From the NCBI GenBank assembly GCA_964555935.1, contig CAZKUN010000209.1, positions 1-16,028 of the forward strand: DNA of 16,028 nucleotides. The letters run 5' to 3'. This document shows positions 1 to 5,508 of this stretch, one piece after another. The position numbers were made by a program, and so were the translations under genes. Numbering within the stretch: position 1 is the first letter of the stretch; every line of letters begins with the position of its first letter. Origin of the DNA: CAZKUN01 sp964555935 (GTDB taxonomy: Bacteria; Armatimonadota; Zipacnadia; Zipacnadales; VGFC01). Below the pieces are notes generated by a model. It worked only from the letters and a program-made list of their open reading frames with translations. It was not told the origin of the DNA and made no database searches.

Positions 1-13
1 GTACACCCAGATA

Positions 14-253
14 CTAACACTGAACCTGGACTCGCTTTAGGGGGTAAGGCCAGGGCTCATCCGGCACTCGCCGTAACCTGAACGGCTCCTCGCTCACCAC
101 GTCGTACGTGATGACTGCTGGCCGGGCGCTTTCCGGCGCAAACCTCGAATGTACCACGCCGCTGACGGCCATGACGTCCGGCTCCATGCCTTCCAGAAGC
201 CGCATCGCGACGTCGCCACCAATCGGTTCGGTGGCATCCTTGGTCGTTAGCAC
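14..253 (-). CDS. Small hypothetical protein, possibly the 3' part of a broken gene
   Basis: No family is recognised. The 79-residue product is soluble and acidic in its first half, with no signal peptide or membrane segment. Codon use looks like real coding DNA (G/C-rich third positions). The start is uncertain: the first usable start after the last in-frame stop is a GTG at 253, with only a weak GAGAG-like Shine-Dalgarno. The frame is open upstream to a TAG at 314-316. Beyond that TAG the same frame is open again back to a GTG at 412, which sits inside the repeat at 416-467 and its flank. This may therefore be a longer gene broken by an amber codon, or simply a short gene preceded by a noncoding repeat. 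It is the last of four small minus-strand genes lying downstream of the integrase. Confidence 0.5.
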   Translation of the reverse strand: MLTTKDATEPIGGDVAMRLLEGMEPDVMAVSGVVHSRFAPESARPAVITYDVVSEEPFRLRRVPDEPWPYPLKRVQVQC

Positions 254-372
254 AATTGGGTAGCTCTCATCTACAAGGGCGGTGGTTTCGGCGCGGGCAG
301 TGGGCGTGGCGGTCTACGAGGACGCCTTCGAGGAGTCGATGAGGCGCAGTTCGCTGGCAGTGATGGGCAAAC

Positions 373-395
373 GCGCCTGAGCAGTTCTGAGGCGC
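373..395. repeat. Inverted repeat (hairpin) 5' of the first small gene
   Basis: GCGCCT at 373-378 and AGGCGC at 390-395 form a perfect 6-bp stem around an 11-nt loop. It lies in the gap between the genes at 446-982 and 14-253, next to the diverged repeat at 416-467. There is no T-tract on either side, so a classical Rho-independent terminator is not supported. Confidence 0.5.
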
Positions 396-415
396 TCCGA
401 CGACAGCCGCACTGG

Positions 416-467
416 GGTATGACCCGAGCAACGTCTCGCGGGTTCTCACGGGCGTTCTACGGGGCGG
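416..467. repeat. Diverged direct repeat, copy A
   Basis: Positions 416-467 align without gaps to 1077-1128, with 41 of 52 bases identical by eye. The best conserved blocks are GGTATGAC at the left and CGTTCTA near the right. Similarity continues more weakly to the left, to about 396. Copy A covers the last seven or so codons of the membrane protein gene that stops at 446, and the gap behind it. Both copies lie at the 3' side of a small minus-strand gene. A shorter, weaker match around 2243-2270 (CTCAC...GTTCTACG) lies 3' of the integrase gene. Confidence 0.65.
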
Positions 468-982
468 CTGTACCTCGTCCCCCACCAGTGATCCTCGCGC
501 TCCGTCAGTCCGGCGTGGGCGGCGATGAGAGCCTCGGCCTCCTCCCCGTCCTGGAGGCCGAAGATCGCGCGGACCGGCTTCCCGTCACGCTTCAGGTCGA
601 GCCGGCCAAGCGATGAGCGCCAGTAGGCCCAGAATGGGTGCACGGAAACCAAGCCCGTCACACCGCCCCAGCGCACGTGCGTCTCCCGCTTCCGCCAGTT
701 GCGGAACGTGGTGCCGACGCCGGTGACCGATAGCAGACCGTTGCGCTCCCACAGACGGAAGAAGCCGTAGAAGCCAAGCGCCATCAGCCCTATCAGGAGG
801 AGCCATATCCCAATGGCGAAACAGACCGGGACCAGCGTCGAGGGCGTGTAGAGGCCGAGCCCGTTGAGGACCACCACCACCGCGCAAAGCCCGGAGAACG
901 CCAGAGCGGCCAGCCCCATCGAGGCGTAGCCCAACTGGATGATCCGCGGCATGCGGTAGGTGAATTCGCGATCGGTCAGCAC
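446..982 (-). CDS. Small two-TM membrane protein, function unknown
   Basis: The product is a 178-residue integral membrane protein with no recognised family. Two hydrophobic segments, about residues 18-45 and 49-76, are joined by a very short turn. A basic WRKRE patch (96-100) follows, then a soluble C-terminal half with alternating hydrophobic residues (GGVTGLVSVHPFWAYW) that could be a small PH-like or beta-rich domain. That general layout is common in bacterial PH-domain membrane proteins, but this is only a resemblance. I chose the GTG at 982 because a strong GGAGGAGG lies 10 nt upstream (993-1000). The frame is open to a GTG at 1075, but that codon has no ribosome binding site and falls at the flank of repeat B. 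The stop lies inside repeat A. Confidence 0.7.
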   Translation of the reverse strand: MLTDREFTYRMPRIIQLGYASMGLAALAFSGLCAVVVVLNGLGLYTPSTLVPVCFAIGIWLLLIGLMALGFYGFFRLWERNGLLSVTGVGTTFRNWRKRETHVRWGGVTGLVSVHPFWAYWRSSLGRLDLKRDGKPVRAIFGLQDGEEAEALIAAHAGLTEREDHWWGTRYSRPVERP

Positions 983-1076
983 TGCGAAGGGTCCTCCTCC
1001 GTTGGGCGCGTAGACCTCGCTCCCCCCACCAGAACAACTCCTGTTTGGGGAGCCCGGCGTCAACAACAGGCGCACC

Positions 1077-1128
1077 GGTATGACCGGACCAGCGCCTCGC
1101 GTGTTCCCAGACGCGTTCTATGGGTCGG
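1077..1128. repeat. Diverged direct repeat, copy B
   Basis: This is the partner of 416-467 (41 of 52 identical, no gaps). It lies in the 237-bp gap between the genes at 1220-1489 and 446-982 and directly abuts the long hairpin at 1131-1183. Its left flank (about 1055-1076) also resembles the left flank of copy A: both contain the minus-strand series GTGCG-CTG followed by T-G-rich triplets. Confidence 0.65.
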
Positions 1129-1130
1129 AG

Positions 1131-1183
1131 CCGGGCGGGTTCGCGAACGTCAACCCGCTTCGAGTTGATGTTGTGCCGCCCGG
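1131..1183. repeat. Long two-part hairpin in the gap 3' of the 89-aa gene
   Basis: CCGGGCGG at 1131-1138 is exactly complementary to CCGCCCGG at 1176-1183. Inside it, AACGTCAAC (1146-1154) pairs with GTTGATGTT (1164-1172) with one G-T wobble, leaving a 9-nt loop. The two stems are separated by an asymmetric bulge. It lies 37 bp past the stop of the gene ending at 1220. A long bulged hairpin of this size could act as a terminator (no T-tract is seen), an RNA stabiliser, or a single-strand recombination site. Confidence 0.6.
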
Positions 1184-1219
1184 CCCCGTCGTGTTGAGTT
1201 CCGATGGAGCCGGTGGTGC

Positions 1220-1489
1220 CTACTCGATACGCTCCACGCTCACTACCCGCCCGCCTACCCCATGCTCCCATTCGTAAAGGAGCGTGTGCAACCAACCAGG
1301 CTCCACCTCCAGATGATGTAGCACCAAGCGCCCGTCTGGGTGCTCGGTGAACCTAGTCACGCGAAACCGCTTGCCGAGGACCTCTTTGGCGAGAACACCG
1401 GCCTCCTCTGGCGTGATCTCCTCACGCGACCAGTGGACTTCGCCGTCGCCCGGTAACTCGGCGATGCCCGCGTCGATGTTGGTCGGCAT
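1220..1489 (-). CDS. Hypothetical 89-aa protein
   Basis: No family is recognised. The 89-residue product is acidic and soluble, rich in Glu and Val, with no signal peptide, membrane segment or cysteine motif. The ATG at 1489 is preceded by GAGG seven bases upstream in the context GGGATGAGGCC, which supports the start. The middle (EEITPEEAGVLAKEVLGKRF) reads as a helix, and the C-terminal third as beta strands. The gene follows the 210-aa gene (1534-2166) after 44 bp and may share its transcript. It is followed by a long repeat- and hairpin-bearing gap. The function cannot be inferred from its neighbours. Confidence 0.65.
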   Translation of the reverse strand: MPTNIDAGIAELPGDGEVHWSREEITPEEAGVLAKEVLGKRFRVTRFTEHPDGRLVLHHLEVEPGWLHTLLYEWEHGVGGRVVSVERIE

Positions 1490-1533
1490 GGCCTCATCCC
1501 TCCCATCGGCTTTGCTTCGCGCTCTCGTCCATC

Positions 1534-2166
1534 CTAACCGTCTGTCTCGTCCCGCTCGCCAGTGATCGCGGAACGGTTTTGCCTTGGCCTCACCAAGACG
1601 ATCTCCGTCGGCGCCATCAACTGGTGCCCATCAGGCGTCGCATCATCATGTCTAATCGGCCCGACCTTCGCGCTAAACTCGACCACGTTCCCGACTCGCA
1701 GCCCCAGCATCCGGAGGGCATCTGTGTGTGTGACCCACGCGCTTCCGGAGATGCGCATTCCTTCTGCGTCCACGAGGTCGCCAAGGGCGATAGCCGGGGT
1801 ATGGTCGGTCCAACCCAGCGATTGGGAATCCCAGGTGGGATGGACTGTCTTGATCACTTTGTCGAAGCATACAACTGTTGCCCGAAAACGCATGCGTCGC
1901 CCACGCAGATCTGACACCGTGACGACGTCTTCTGAGCGCGCCGCCGGGCGGTCAAGTCCGCCTATCCGCACCCGCCTGAACGCGCACAACTCGCCGCACG
2001 TCATTTCCGTCGGCCCGAGGGTCACCGATGCAGCCGACCGCGCCACCAACTGGACCGCGTGAGCCACAGCGCCCAGCGCCGCACCACACGCCACATAGGT
2101 GGTGTCCGGAGGGGCCGGGTTCATGCCCATCCTCTCCCAACACACTTCGCTCCCTTGCTCCATCAT
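1534..2166 (-). CDS. Hypothetical 210-aa protein, beta-rich C-terminal domain
   Basis: No family is recognised. I chose the ATG at 2166 because AAGGAG (2173-2178) lies six bases upstream. A second possible start is the internal ATG 12 codons later, behind GGGAGAGG. Residues about 20-60 are mildly hydrophobic and alanine/valine rich but too polar for a clear membrane helix. The second half, from RGRRMRFRATVVCF onward, alternates strands and turns (also LRVGNVVEFSAKVGPI), as in OB-fold or SH3-like barrels. That is a structural guess only. The gene is the first after the integrase stop, separated from it by about 120 bp, so it may be cargo carried behind the integrase or old host DNA at the element's edge. 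Confidence 0.6.
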   Translation of the reverse strand: MMEQGSEVCWERMGMNPAPPDTTYVACGAALGAVAHAVQLVARSAASVTLGPTEMTCGELCAFRRVRIGGLDRPAARSEDVVTVSDLRGRRMRFRATVVCFDKVIKTVHPTWDSQSLGWTDHTPAIALGDLVDAEGMRISGSAWVTHTDALRMLGLRVGNVVEFSAKVGPIRHDDATPDGHQLMAPTEIVLVRPRQNRSAITGERDETDG

Positions 2167-2286
2167 CACCCACTCCTTCCCTGTGCCCGGTCCATTCCGC
2201 CAAGACACTGCCCTGCGCGGCGCCTCGTGCCCGTCCTGGTGCGCTCACAGCGGTTCTACGCGGCCTCTGTTCAGCACCTGGGCACG

Positions 2287-2958
2287 TCACCCCAACAGCG
2301 CCTTCAGCGCTTCCCGCTGCTCGTCCGTCATCTCCGCGATCTTCTGCGCCAGTTGCTGCGCCTCGTCGCCGGGTCGCGACTCACCATCCCCATTCCTGAT
2401 CTTCTCGCGGATCGCGACCGGGTTGGCGTGGAGGTAGATCGCCGTCGTGCTGAGGTTGGAGTGGCCGAGCAAGTCCCCGACCTCCTGAACCGTGAACCCG
2501 TCCTCTAACCACTGCGATGCCGCTGTATGGCGGAGCAAATGTGGATGCACCCGGAGCCGGTCGATGCCAGCCGACTCTGCCTCCCGGTGCACCATCTGCC
2601 GGACATACGCCGACGACAGCGGGCCGCCCTTCAGCGTGACAAACACCCGCCCGTTACCGTTGCCGGGGCGCTTCTCCAGCCACTGCTCTAGCATTCGCTC
2701 GGTGTCCGGGGCCATCGGCACGACCCGGTGTTTGGCGCCCTTCGTGCGCTTCAGGTGAAGATCACCATCGCGGATGTCGCCGGTACGCAGTTCGATGACC
2801 TCCTCGCACCTCAGCCCGCACCTCAACATCAGGCGCATGAGGACGTGGTTGCGGAGCCCCGTGGGCGCCTTCAGCGACGGCGCCGATAGTAGCCGGTCGG
2901 CCTCATCACGGGTGAGGCGCTCGGGCAGCTTCTTGGCCTTCGGCTTGCGTTTGGGCAT
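2287..2958 (-). CDS. Tyrosine recombinase/integrase (XerC/D-like), minimal form
   Basis: This is a site-specific recombinase of the phage-integrase (tyrosine recombinase) family, which cuts and rejoins DNA through a covalent phosphotyrosine. The catalytic set is visible: Arg50 (CGLRCEEVIEL), Lys73 or Lys76 (RTKGAKHR), His140-x2-Arg143 (HPHLLRH), His166 (LLGHSNL) and the nucleophile Tyr175 (TTAIYLH). At 223 residues it is far shorter than XerC/XerD (about 300) or integron integrases (about 320-340). The N-terminal core-binding domain is almost absent: only some 15 basic residues (MPKRKPKAKK) precede the start of the catalytic domain. It lacks the extra helix region of integron integrases, so it should not be called IntI. 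The ATG has an excellent AGGAGG six bases upstream. A clear promoter lies at 3007-3035. Confidence 0.92.
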   Translation of the reverse strand: MPKRKPKAKKLPERLTRDEADRLLSAPSLKAPTGLRNHVLMRLMLRCGLRCEEVIELRTGDIRDGDLHLKRTKGAKHRVVPMAPDTERMLEQWLEKRPGNGNGRVFVTLKGGPLSSAYVRQMVHREAESAGIDRLRVHPHLLRHTAASQWLEDGFTVQEVGDLLGHSNLSTTAIYLHANPVAIREKIRNGDGESRPGDEAQQLAQKIAEMTDEQREALKALLG

Positions 2959-3006
2959 GTCGGGCCTCCTAGGCAGTTATAGCTACGACTACTCCGCATT
3001 AGCGTA

Positions 3007-3035
3007 ACTATATACTAGCCACCGGAGGGCGTCAA
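3007..3035 (-). promoter_or_regulatory. Sigma70-type promoter of the integrase gene
   Basis: On the minus strand, TTGACG (3030-3035) is followed after exactly 17 bp by TATAGT (3007-3012); each differs from consensus by one base. Transcription would begin near 3000, giving a leader of about 40 nt with AGGAGG before the integrase ATG at 2958. Confidence 0.75.
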
Positions 3036-3529
3036 CGTTTAAGTGTATCTATTCATCCCAACCAGCCCGATTCGGACGGGCGTGAATTCGGCGCCCGTGA
3101 TGTCTCAGTATCGCAACGGTACCGCGTCATCGCGGGGGGCATACGGCAGTAGATCGGCGACGATCCACGAGGACCACTTCGGCGTGGTTGGCGCACACTT
3201 CCTTGGCTGGCGCACGGCTCCTTCTCTGGTTATTGCACAGGGGTGAGTCCAAGGCATCGCGCCCCGTCTGGGAGGGTGCCCTAGGGGTAGCCCTACCCTT
3301 GGCCTCGGACGTTCTGAGATTGCTTCAGATCGCCGGGAGGAACCATGCTGTAGCGTCGCCGCCTGACGGCCGCGACGCCTGACATTACGTTGGCGTCGCG
3401 GGCCACCGCGGACGGGCGGCCCGCGACGTCACGCGGTACTAGTACAGTCAGCCTCCTCGGTGGAGTGGTAGATCCGTGGAGCTGTCGGGTGCGTGAGGCC
3501 ACACCCGGATGCCGGTGCCGCCACACGGC
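3036..3529. other. Gene-poor stretch with inverted repeats between integrase and lectin gene
   Basis: I see no credible gene in this roughly 500-bp stretch. It holds a perfect 10-bp inverted repeat at 3370-3379/3392-3401 (CCGCGACGCC with its complement, 12-nt loop), a nearby repeated GCCTGAC (3361-3367 and 3378-3384), a 10-bp palindrome GTACTAGTAC at 3436-3445, and a shorter hairpin near 3284-3301 (AGGGGTAG/CTACCCTT, one mismatch). A curious GGAGG at 3338-3342 is followed by ATG CTG TAG, a two-codon frame. The cluster could be a recombination or replication site for the adjacent integrase, but no iterons or AT-rich unwinding segment are visible. Confidence 0.45.
3370..3401. repeat. Perfect 10-bp inverted repeat
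   Basis: CCGCGACGCC at 3370-3379 and GGCGTCGCGG at 3392-3401 are exact complements around the loop TGACATTACGTT. There is no T-tract on either strand, so this is not an obvious terminator. Position and symmetry would fit an integrase arm or core site, or a regulator site. Confidence 0.55.
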
Positions 3530-3555
3530 AAAGCCCCGTCATCCATCGACGGGGC
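3530..3555 (-). terminator. Rho-independent terminator of the PEP-CTERM gene
   Basis: On the minus strand, GCCCCGTC (3548-3555) pairs exactly with GACGGGGC (3533-3540) across a 7-nt loop, and the stem is followed by TTT (3530-3532). It lies about 28 bp beyond the stop codon of the surface protein gene at 3584, the expected place for its terminator. Confidence 0.75.
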
Positions 3556-3583
3556 CTCGGGGTCGTCTTCGTAATCGGTGCGG

Positions 3584-4183
3584 TTACTTCTTCTTGCGGC
3601 GCTTGAGGCCTACGCCGATGCCGCCCATTGCGCAGGCGAGCAGAGCCATGGATGCGGGCTCGGGGATGGGTGCGGACGAACCCGCGCCAAACCCCTTCTC
3701 ATAGACAGCGTACTTGCAGAACGTCCACGAGGTCTGCGGAGGGCCAAGGTCATTCCAGCCGAACGTCGTGGACTCGGCGAAGTCCTCTCCGAACAAGTCA
3801 TTGGGGTTCGGCGGACCCCAGTTCGTGTAGGACAATGTCTCACCCGTGACCCACGCCCAGTTGCCTTCGGTCGTGCCATGGTCTTCGCTATCGGTCAGCC
3901 CAATCCACAGCCGGTAGTTGGGTCCGTAGACACCATTCCACGTGCCCCAGTCCGCGTCCATGGACGGCTCGAAGGTATCGCGGACCCACGTTTCCTCGGC
4001 GGCGTTCTGGAACGTCACGATGTGGGCTCCGCCTGGCGTAGCGGCGTAGGCATCCTGCCAGTTGCCCTCGCCCCACAGGGCGTACTCGTGCCCGTTGGTC
4101 GGGTTCGTCACCCAGCCCGTCAGCAACGTCGCATGGGAGGGAACGCAGAGCACCAGCAGCGAGACGACGAGGAGCAAACGCAT
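3584..4183 (-). CDS. PEP-CTERM surface protein with C-type-lectin-like domain
   Basis: This is an exported protein of about 199 residues, sorted by the exosortase system to the cell surface or extracellular matrix. It starts with a signal peptide (MRLLLVVSLLVLCVPSHA, likely cleaved after SHA). The body resembles a C-type-lectin fold (CTLD): a residue run of type RLWIGLTDSEDHGTTEGNW, then WVTGE...YTNWGPPNPN and a later ED pair, matching the WIGL...W...G....Y.NW.P pattern of that family. The end is a textbook PEP-CTERM signal: PIPEPASMALL, a short hydrophobic helix, then basic KRRKKK. CTLDs often bind sugars or proteins; the ligand cannot be read from sequence. I prefer the ATG at 4183 over the GTG at 4195 because the latter overlaps the GGAGGTG that would serve as ribosome site. 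It has its own terminator and no co-directional neighbour within 500 bp, so it is probably transcribed alone. Confidence 0.9.
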   Translation of the reverse strand: MRLLLVVSLLVLCVPSHATLLTGWVTNPTNGHEYALWGEGNWQDAYAATPGGAHIVTFQNAAEETWVRDTFEPSMDADWGTWNGVYGPNYRLWIGLTDSEDHGTTEGNWAWVTGETLSYTNWGPPNPNDLFGEDFAESTTFGWNDLGPPQTSWTFCKYAVYEKGFGAGSSAPIPEPASMALLACAMGGIGVGLKRRKKK

Positions 4184-4442
4184 GGCAATACCCACCTCCA
4201 GGATTCGTCCACCCGGTGCATTGTCCGCCTGTCCGCAGGCACCTCCTTCGGCCTGTTACCTCTGTGTAACCGCTGACCACCGTGTCGTTCCCGCCGATCA
4301 GGTCCGCGTTGAAGGGTGCTACGGGGCACGTTGCCCGCGGCGCCCAGGCGGCCCGTGGGCGGGCCCCCGCGCTCGACTCCGCCCTAGTAATACCTCGCTG
4401 CAGCTATTTTGGGGTTGAACTGGGAACCCCTCCCCGATCTCC

Positions 4443-4468
4443 CCTCGGGCCCCTTAGGGCACCCGAGG
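4443..4468. repeat. Strong bulged hairpin
   Basis: CCTCGG (4443-4448) pairs with CCGAGG (4463-4468). Directly inside, GCCC (4449-4452) pairs with GGGC (4457-4460), with the loop CTTA and an AC bulge on the right arm. Ten base pairs in 26 nt is well above what such DNA gives casually, although GC-rich sequence does produce many stems. Confidence 0.55.
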
Positions 4469-4561
4469 CATCTGCACCCCACGTGGTGCGCGAGGCCTGG
4501 CCGCCGGATCCGTGCGGTCCCTCTCTCGTTGATTGTTGCCTCCAAGAGTGCCCGTCAGCTA

Positions 4562-4589
4562 CACGGGAGAAGCCACAGGAACTCCCGTG
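4562..4589. repeat. Perfect 8-bp inverted repeat, 12-nt loop
   Basis: CACGGGAG at 4562-4569 and CTCCCGTG at 4582-4589 are exact complements. An overlapping GCCAC...GTGGC pair (4572-4576/4598-4602) could form an alternative fold, which is the kind of arrangement seen in regulatory RNAs and in chance GC-rich sequence alike. Confidence 0.5.
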
Positions 4590-4845
4590 GTGTCCGAGTG
4601 GCACCCTAACCCCTAAACGAGCTACGAGGCGCTCCTGCGGTTGCTGTTGTCGGCCTTCACCGCAGCACGGACCTGTCTGAGGCTGGCGCGTCAGAACGCG
4701 CCGCGGATGTTGTCCTGGGGGTAGGGTCCACCCCAGGCGCCCGGCGTCGTCCTGGGGGTTCTGCGCAGGCGGTAGGAGCCAACAACGACGCTTCCAGCAC
4801 AGCCGCGGGGAACGGGATCCGACCCGGAGTCCGGCGCCGATCGCT

Positions 4846-4865
4846 GGCCCCGCTTCGGCGGGCCC
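4846..4865 (-). terminator. GC-rich hairpin with UUCG-type loop 3' of the replication operon
   Basis: CCCGC/GCGGG close a TTCG (plus) or CGAA (minus) tetraloop at 4849-4862, extended past one mismatch by a GG/CC pair. It lies about 45 bp past the stop of the PC4-like gene, the last gene of the operon, so it may end its transcript. No T-run follows on the minus strand, which is a weakness. Confidence 0.4.
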
Positions 4866-4908
4866 CTATATCTATACCTAGCCGCAAGGAAGTTACCAAG
4901 GCGTTGTT

Positions 4909-5232
4909 CTAGAGAGGGGGCCCTCCGAAGGCCCCTTCGGGCACAGGTTGTAACGGACCCTCGCCCCGATCGCCGGCGGGCGGCGGCACGATGTCGTCGC
5001 CGAAGACTTCGGTCTCCGTAAGCGGGGCTGCGGCTTCTCCCTCGGCGGCCGCCAGCAAGGCGCGGCCAACGTCGCCCATCAAGGTCCGCTTGAACGCCAC
5101 GCCCTTCGGCGTCGCCTGGCCGTCGACGTAGACTCTGATGTCGCAGAGGCTGTTGGCGCGATACTTCGTAAGCGCGATGCGGATTTCCGCGTCGCGGTTC
5201 TTCTGGAGTACGGCCAGCGTCTTCTCGATCAT
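4909..5232 (-). CDS. PC4/p15-like ssDNA-binding protein
   Basis: The 107-residue product has the transcriptional coactivator p15 (PC4) domain in its first half. The signature KNRDAEIRIALTKYR is followed by DIRVYVDG and TPKGVAF, matching the family pattern (K..EIR..L.KY......DIR.Y......PTKKGI.L). PC4 proteins are small dimers that bind single-stranded or melted DNA; bacterial and phage members are thought to act in replication, recombination or transcription. Residues beyond about 72 form a low-complexity Pro/Glu/Gly tail that ends in GGPPL; it is acidic, as in many SSB tails, but lacks the SSB-type DDIPF end. The ATG at 5232 has AGGAGG seven bases upstream, so the longer frame to 5295 is rejected. 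It is the last gene of the minus-strand replication operon. Confidence 0.8.
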   Translation of the reverse strand: MIEKTLAVLQKNRDAEIRIALTKYRANSLCDIRVYVDGQATPKGVAFKRTLMGDVGRALLAAAEGEAAAPLTETEVFGDDIVPPPAGDRGEGPLQPVPEGAFGGPPL

Positions 5233-5395
5233 CGTAGGGCCTCCTATCGGTTGGCTGATCGCGCCAGAGCGGCGCGACGAACACGAGGATCTCATTCTTG
5301 GCCAGGACGATGTTGCCGTCGCCCTCGCACCACGTCGGGACGGGGCCGTCGGTCATCGCCAGGAATTCGTTCAGGCCATAGGTAATCGGCGTCAC
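5233..5395 (-). CDS. Possible small protein with unclear 3' end (GTG start at 5395)
   Basis: A frame starts with GTG at 5395, overlapping the stop of the 18-codon ORF (GTGA). Its first 45 or so residues look protein-like (MTPITYGLNEFLAMTDGPVP, then a short CEGDGN turn and a hydrophobic ILVFVAPLW strand). The frame has no stop before the PC4-like gene begins at 5232 and runs across it to 4691, where its translation becomes Arg-rich shadow sequence. Either the gene is real and a one- or two-base indel hides a stop (an out-of-frame TAG sits in the CGATAGG next to the PC4 ribosome site), or the frame is chance. No family is recognised. Coordinates mark only the part I would consider coding. Confidence 0.35.
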
Positions 5396-5448
5396 GCGCC
5401 GCGGCTCCGGCTACTGACCCACAGAGCGCCTGCCATCGGCGCGGCCAT
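5392..5448 (-). CDS. 18-codon ORF, possible leader or mini-protein
   Basis: The ATG at 5448 is preceded by AAAGGCGG four bases upstream, and its TGA overlaps the GTG of the next frame (GTGA). The peptide reads MAAPMAGALWVSSRSRGA. This spacing is typical of translational coupling in phage-like operons. Length alone makes it unprovable. It lies between the SSB-like gene and the next frame, just after the hairpin at 5468-5501. Confidence 0.3.
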   Translation of the reverse strand: MAAPMAGALWVSSRSRGA

Positions 5449-5467
5449 GTAGCCGCCTTTGCCAGCA

Positions 5468-5501
5468 GGTCCCGGCGTCCGCGCGAGCGAACACCGGGAC
5501 C
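5468..5501. repeat. Perfect 8-bp inverted repeat just 3' of the SSB-like gene
   Basis: GGTCCCGG at 5468-5475 and CCGGGACC at 5494-5501 are exact complements with an 18-nt loop. The right arm begins 8 bp beyond the stop of the gene ending at 5509. With no T-tract it is more likely an RNA processing or stability element, or a weak terminator separating the SSB-like gene from the PC4-like gene. Confidence 0.55.
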
Positions 5502-5508
5502 GTAGTCG

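Larger units (their letters stand above)
4184..4908. other. 725-bp noncoding stretch rich in hairpins
   Basis: No convincing gene is seen on either strand; the open frames here are Arg/Pro/Ser-rich readings of GC-rich DNA. Four strong inverted repeats stand out: 4443-4468 (CCTCGG-GCCC stem with 4-nt loop CTTA and a 2-nt bulge), 4562-4589 (CACGGGAG/CTCCCGTG, 12-nt loop), 4714-4737 (CCTGGGG/CCCCAGG, 10-nt loop) and 4848-4864 (CGC-TTCG-GCG, UUCG-type loop). GTCCTGGGGGT also occurs twice (4712-4722 and 4748-4758). The right part is the 3' trailer of the replication operon; the left part should include the lectin gene's promoter, although no clear -35/-10 pair was found. A structured RNA or a replication origin is possible but unproven. 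Confidence 0.5.

Noticed and set aside
585..1295. 236-aa minus-strand frame overlapping two small genes
   Set aside because: The translation is Arg/Gly-rich shadow sequence and covers repeat B, the hairpin and two better-supported genes in other frames.
2287..2958. Naming the recombinase an integron integrase (IntI)
   Set aside because: It is about 100 residues too short, lacks the IntI-specific insertion, and no clear attC or attI core pairs were found.
3584..4195. GTG at 4195 as start of the PEP-CTERM gene
   Set aside because: It overlaps the only ribosome-site-like sequence (GGAGGTG). The ATG at 4183 leaves that site upstream and gives a cleaner signal peptide.
4587..4665. tRNA-Ser-like D-arm sequence (GGTGTCCGAGTGGC)
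   Set aside because: The D-arm-like string is followed by no T-arm consensus (GTTCRANYC) and no acceptor stem pairing, so a tRNA is not supported.
4657..4899. 80-aa minus-strand frame after the PC4-like gene
   Set aside because: It starts with TTG without a ribosome site, is Arg/Pro/Ala-rich, and spans the UUCG hairpin and repeated GTCCTGGGGGT. It is better explained as trailer sequence.
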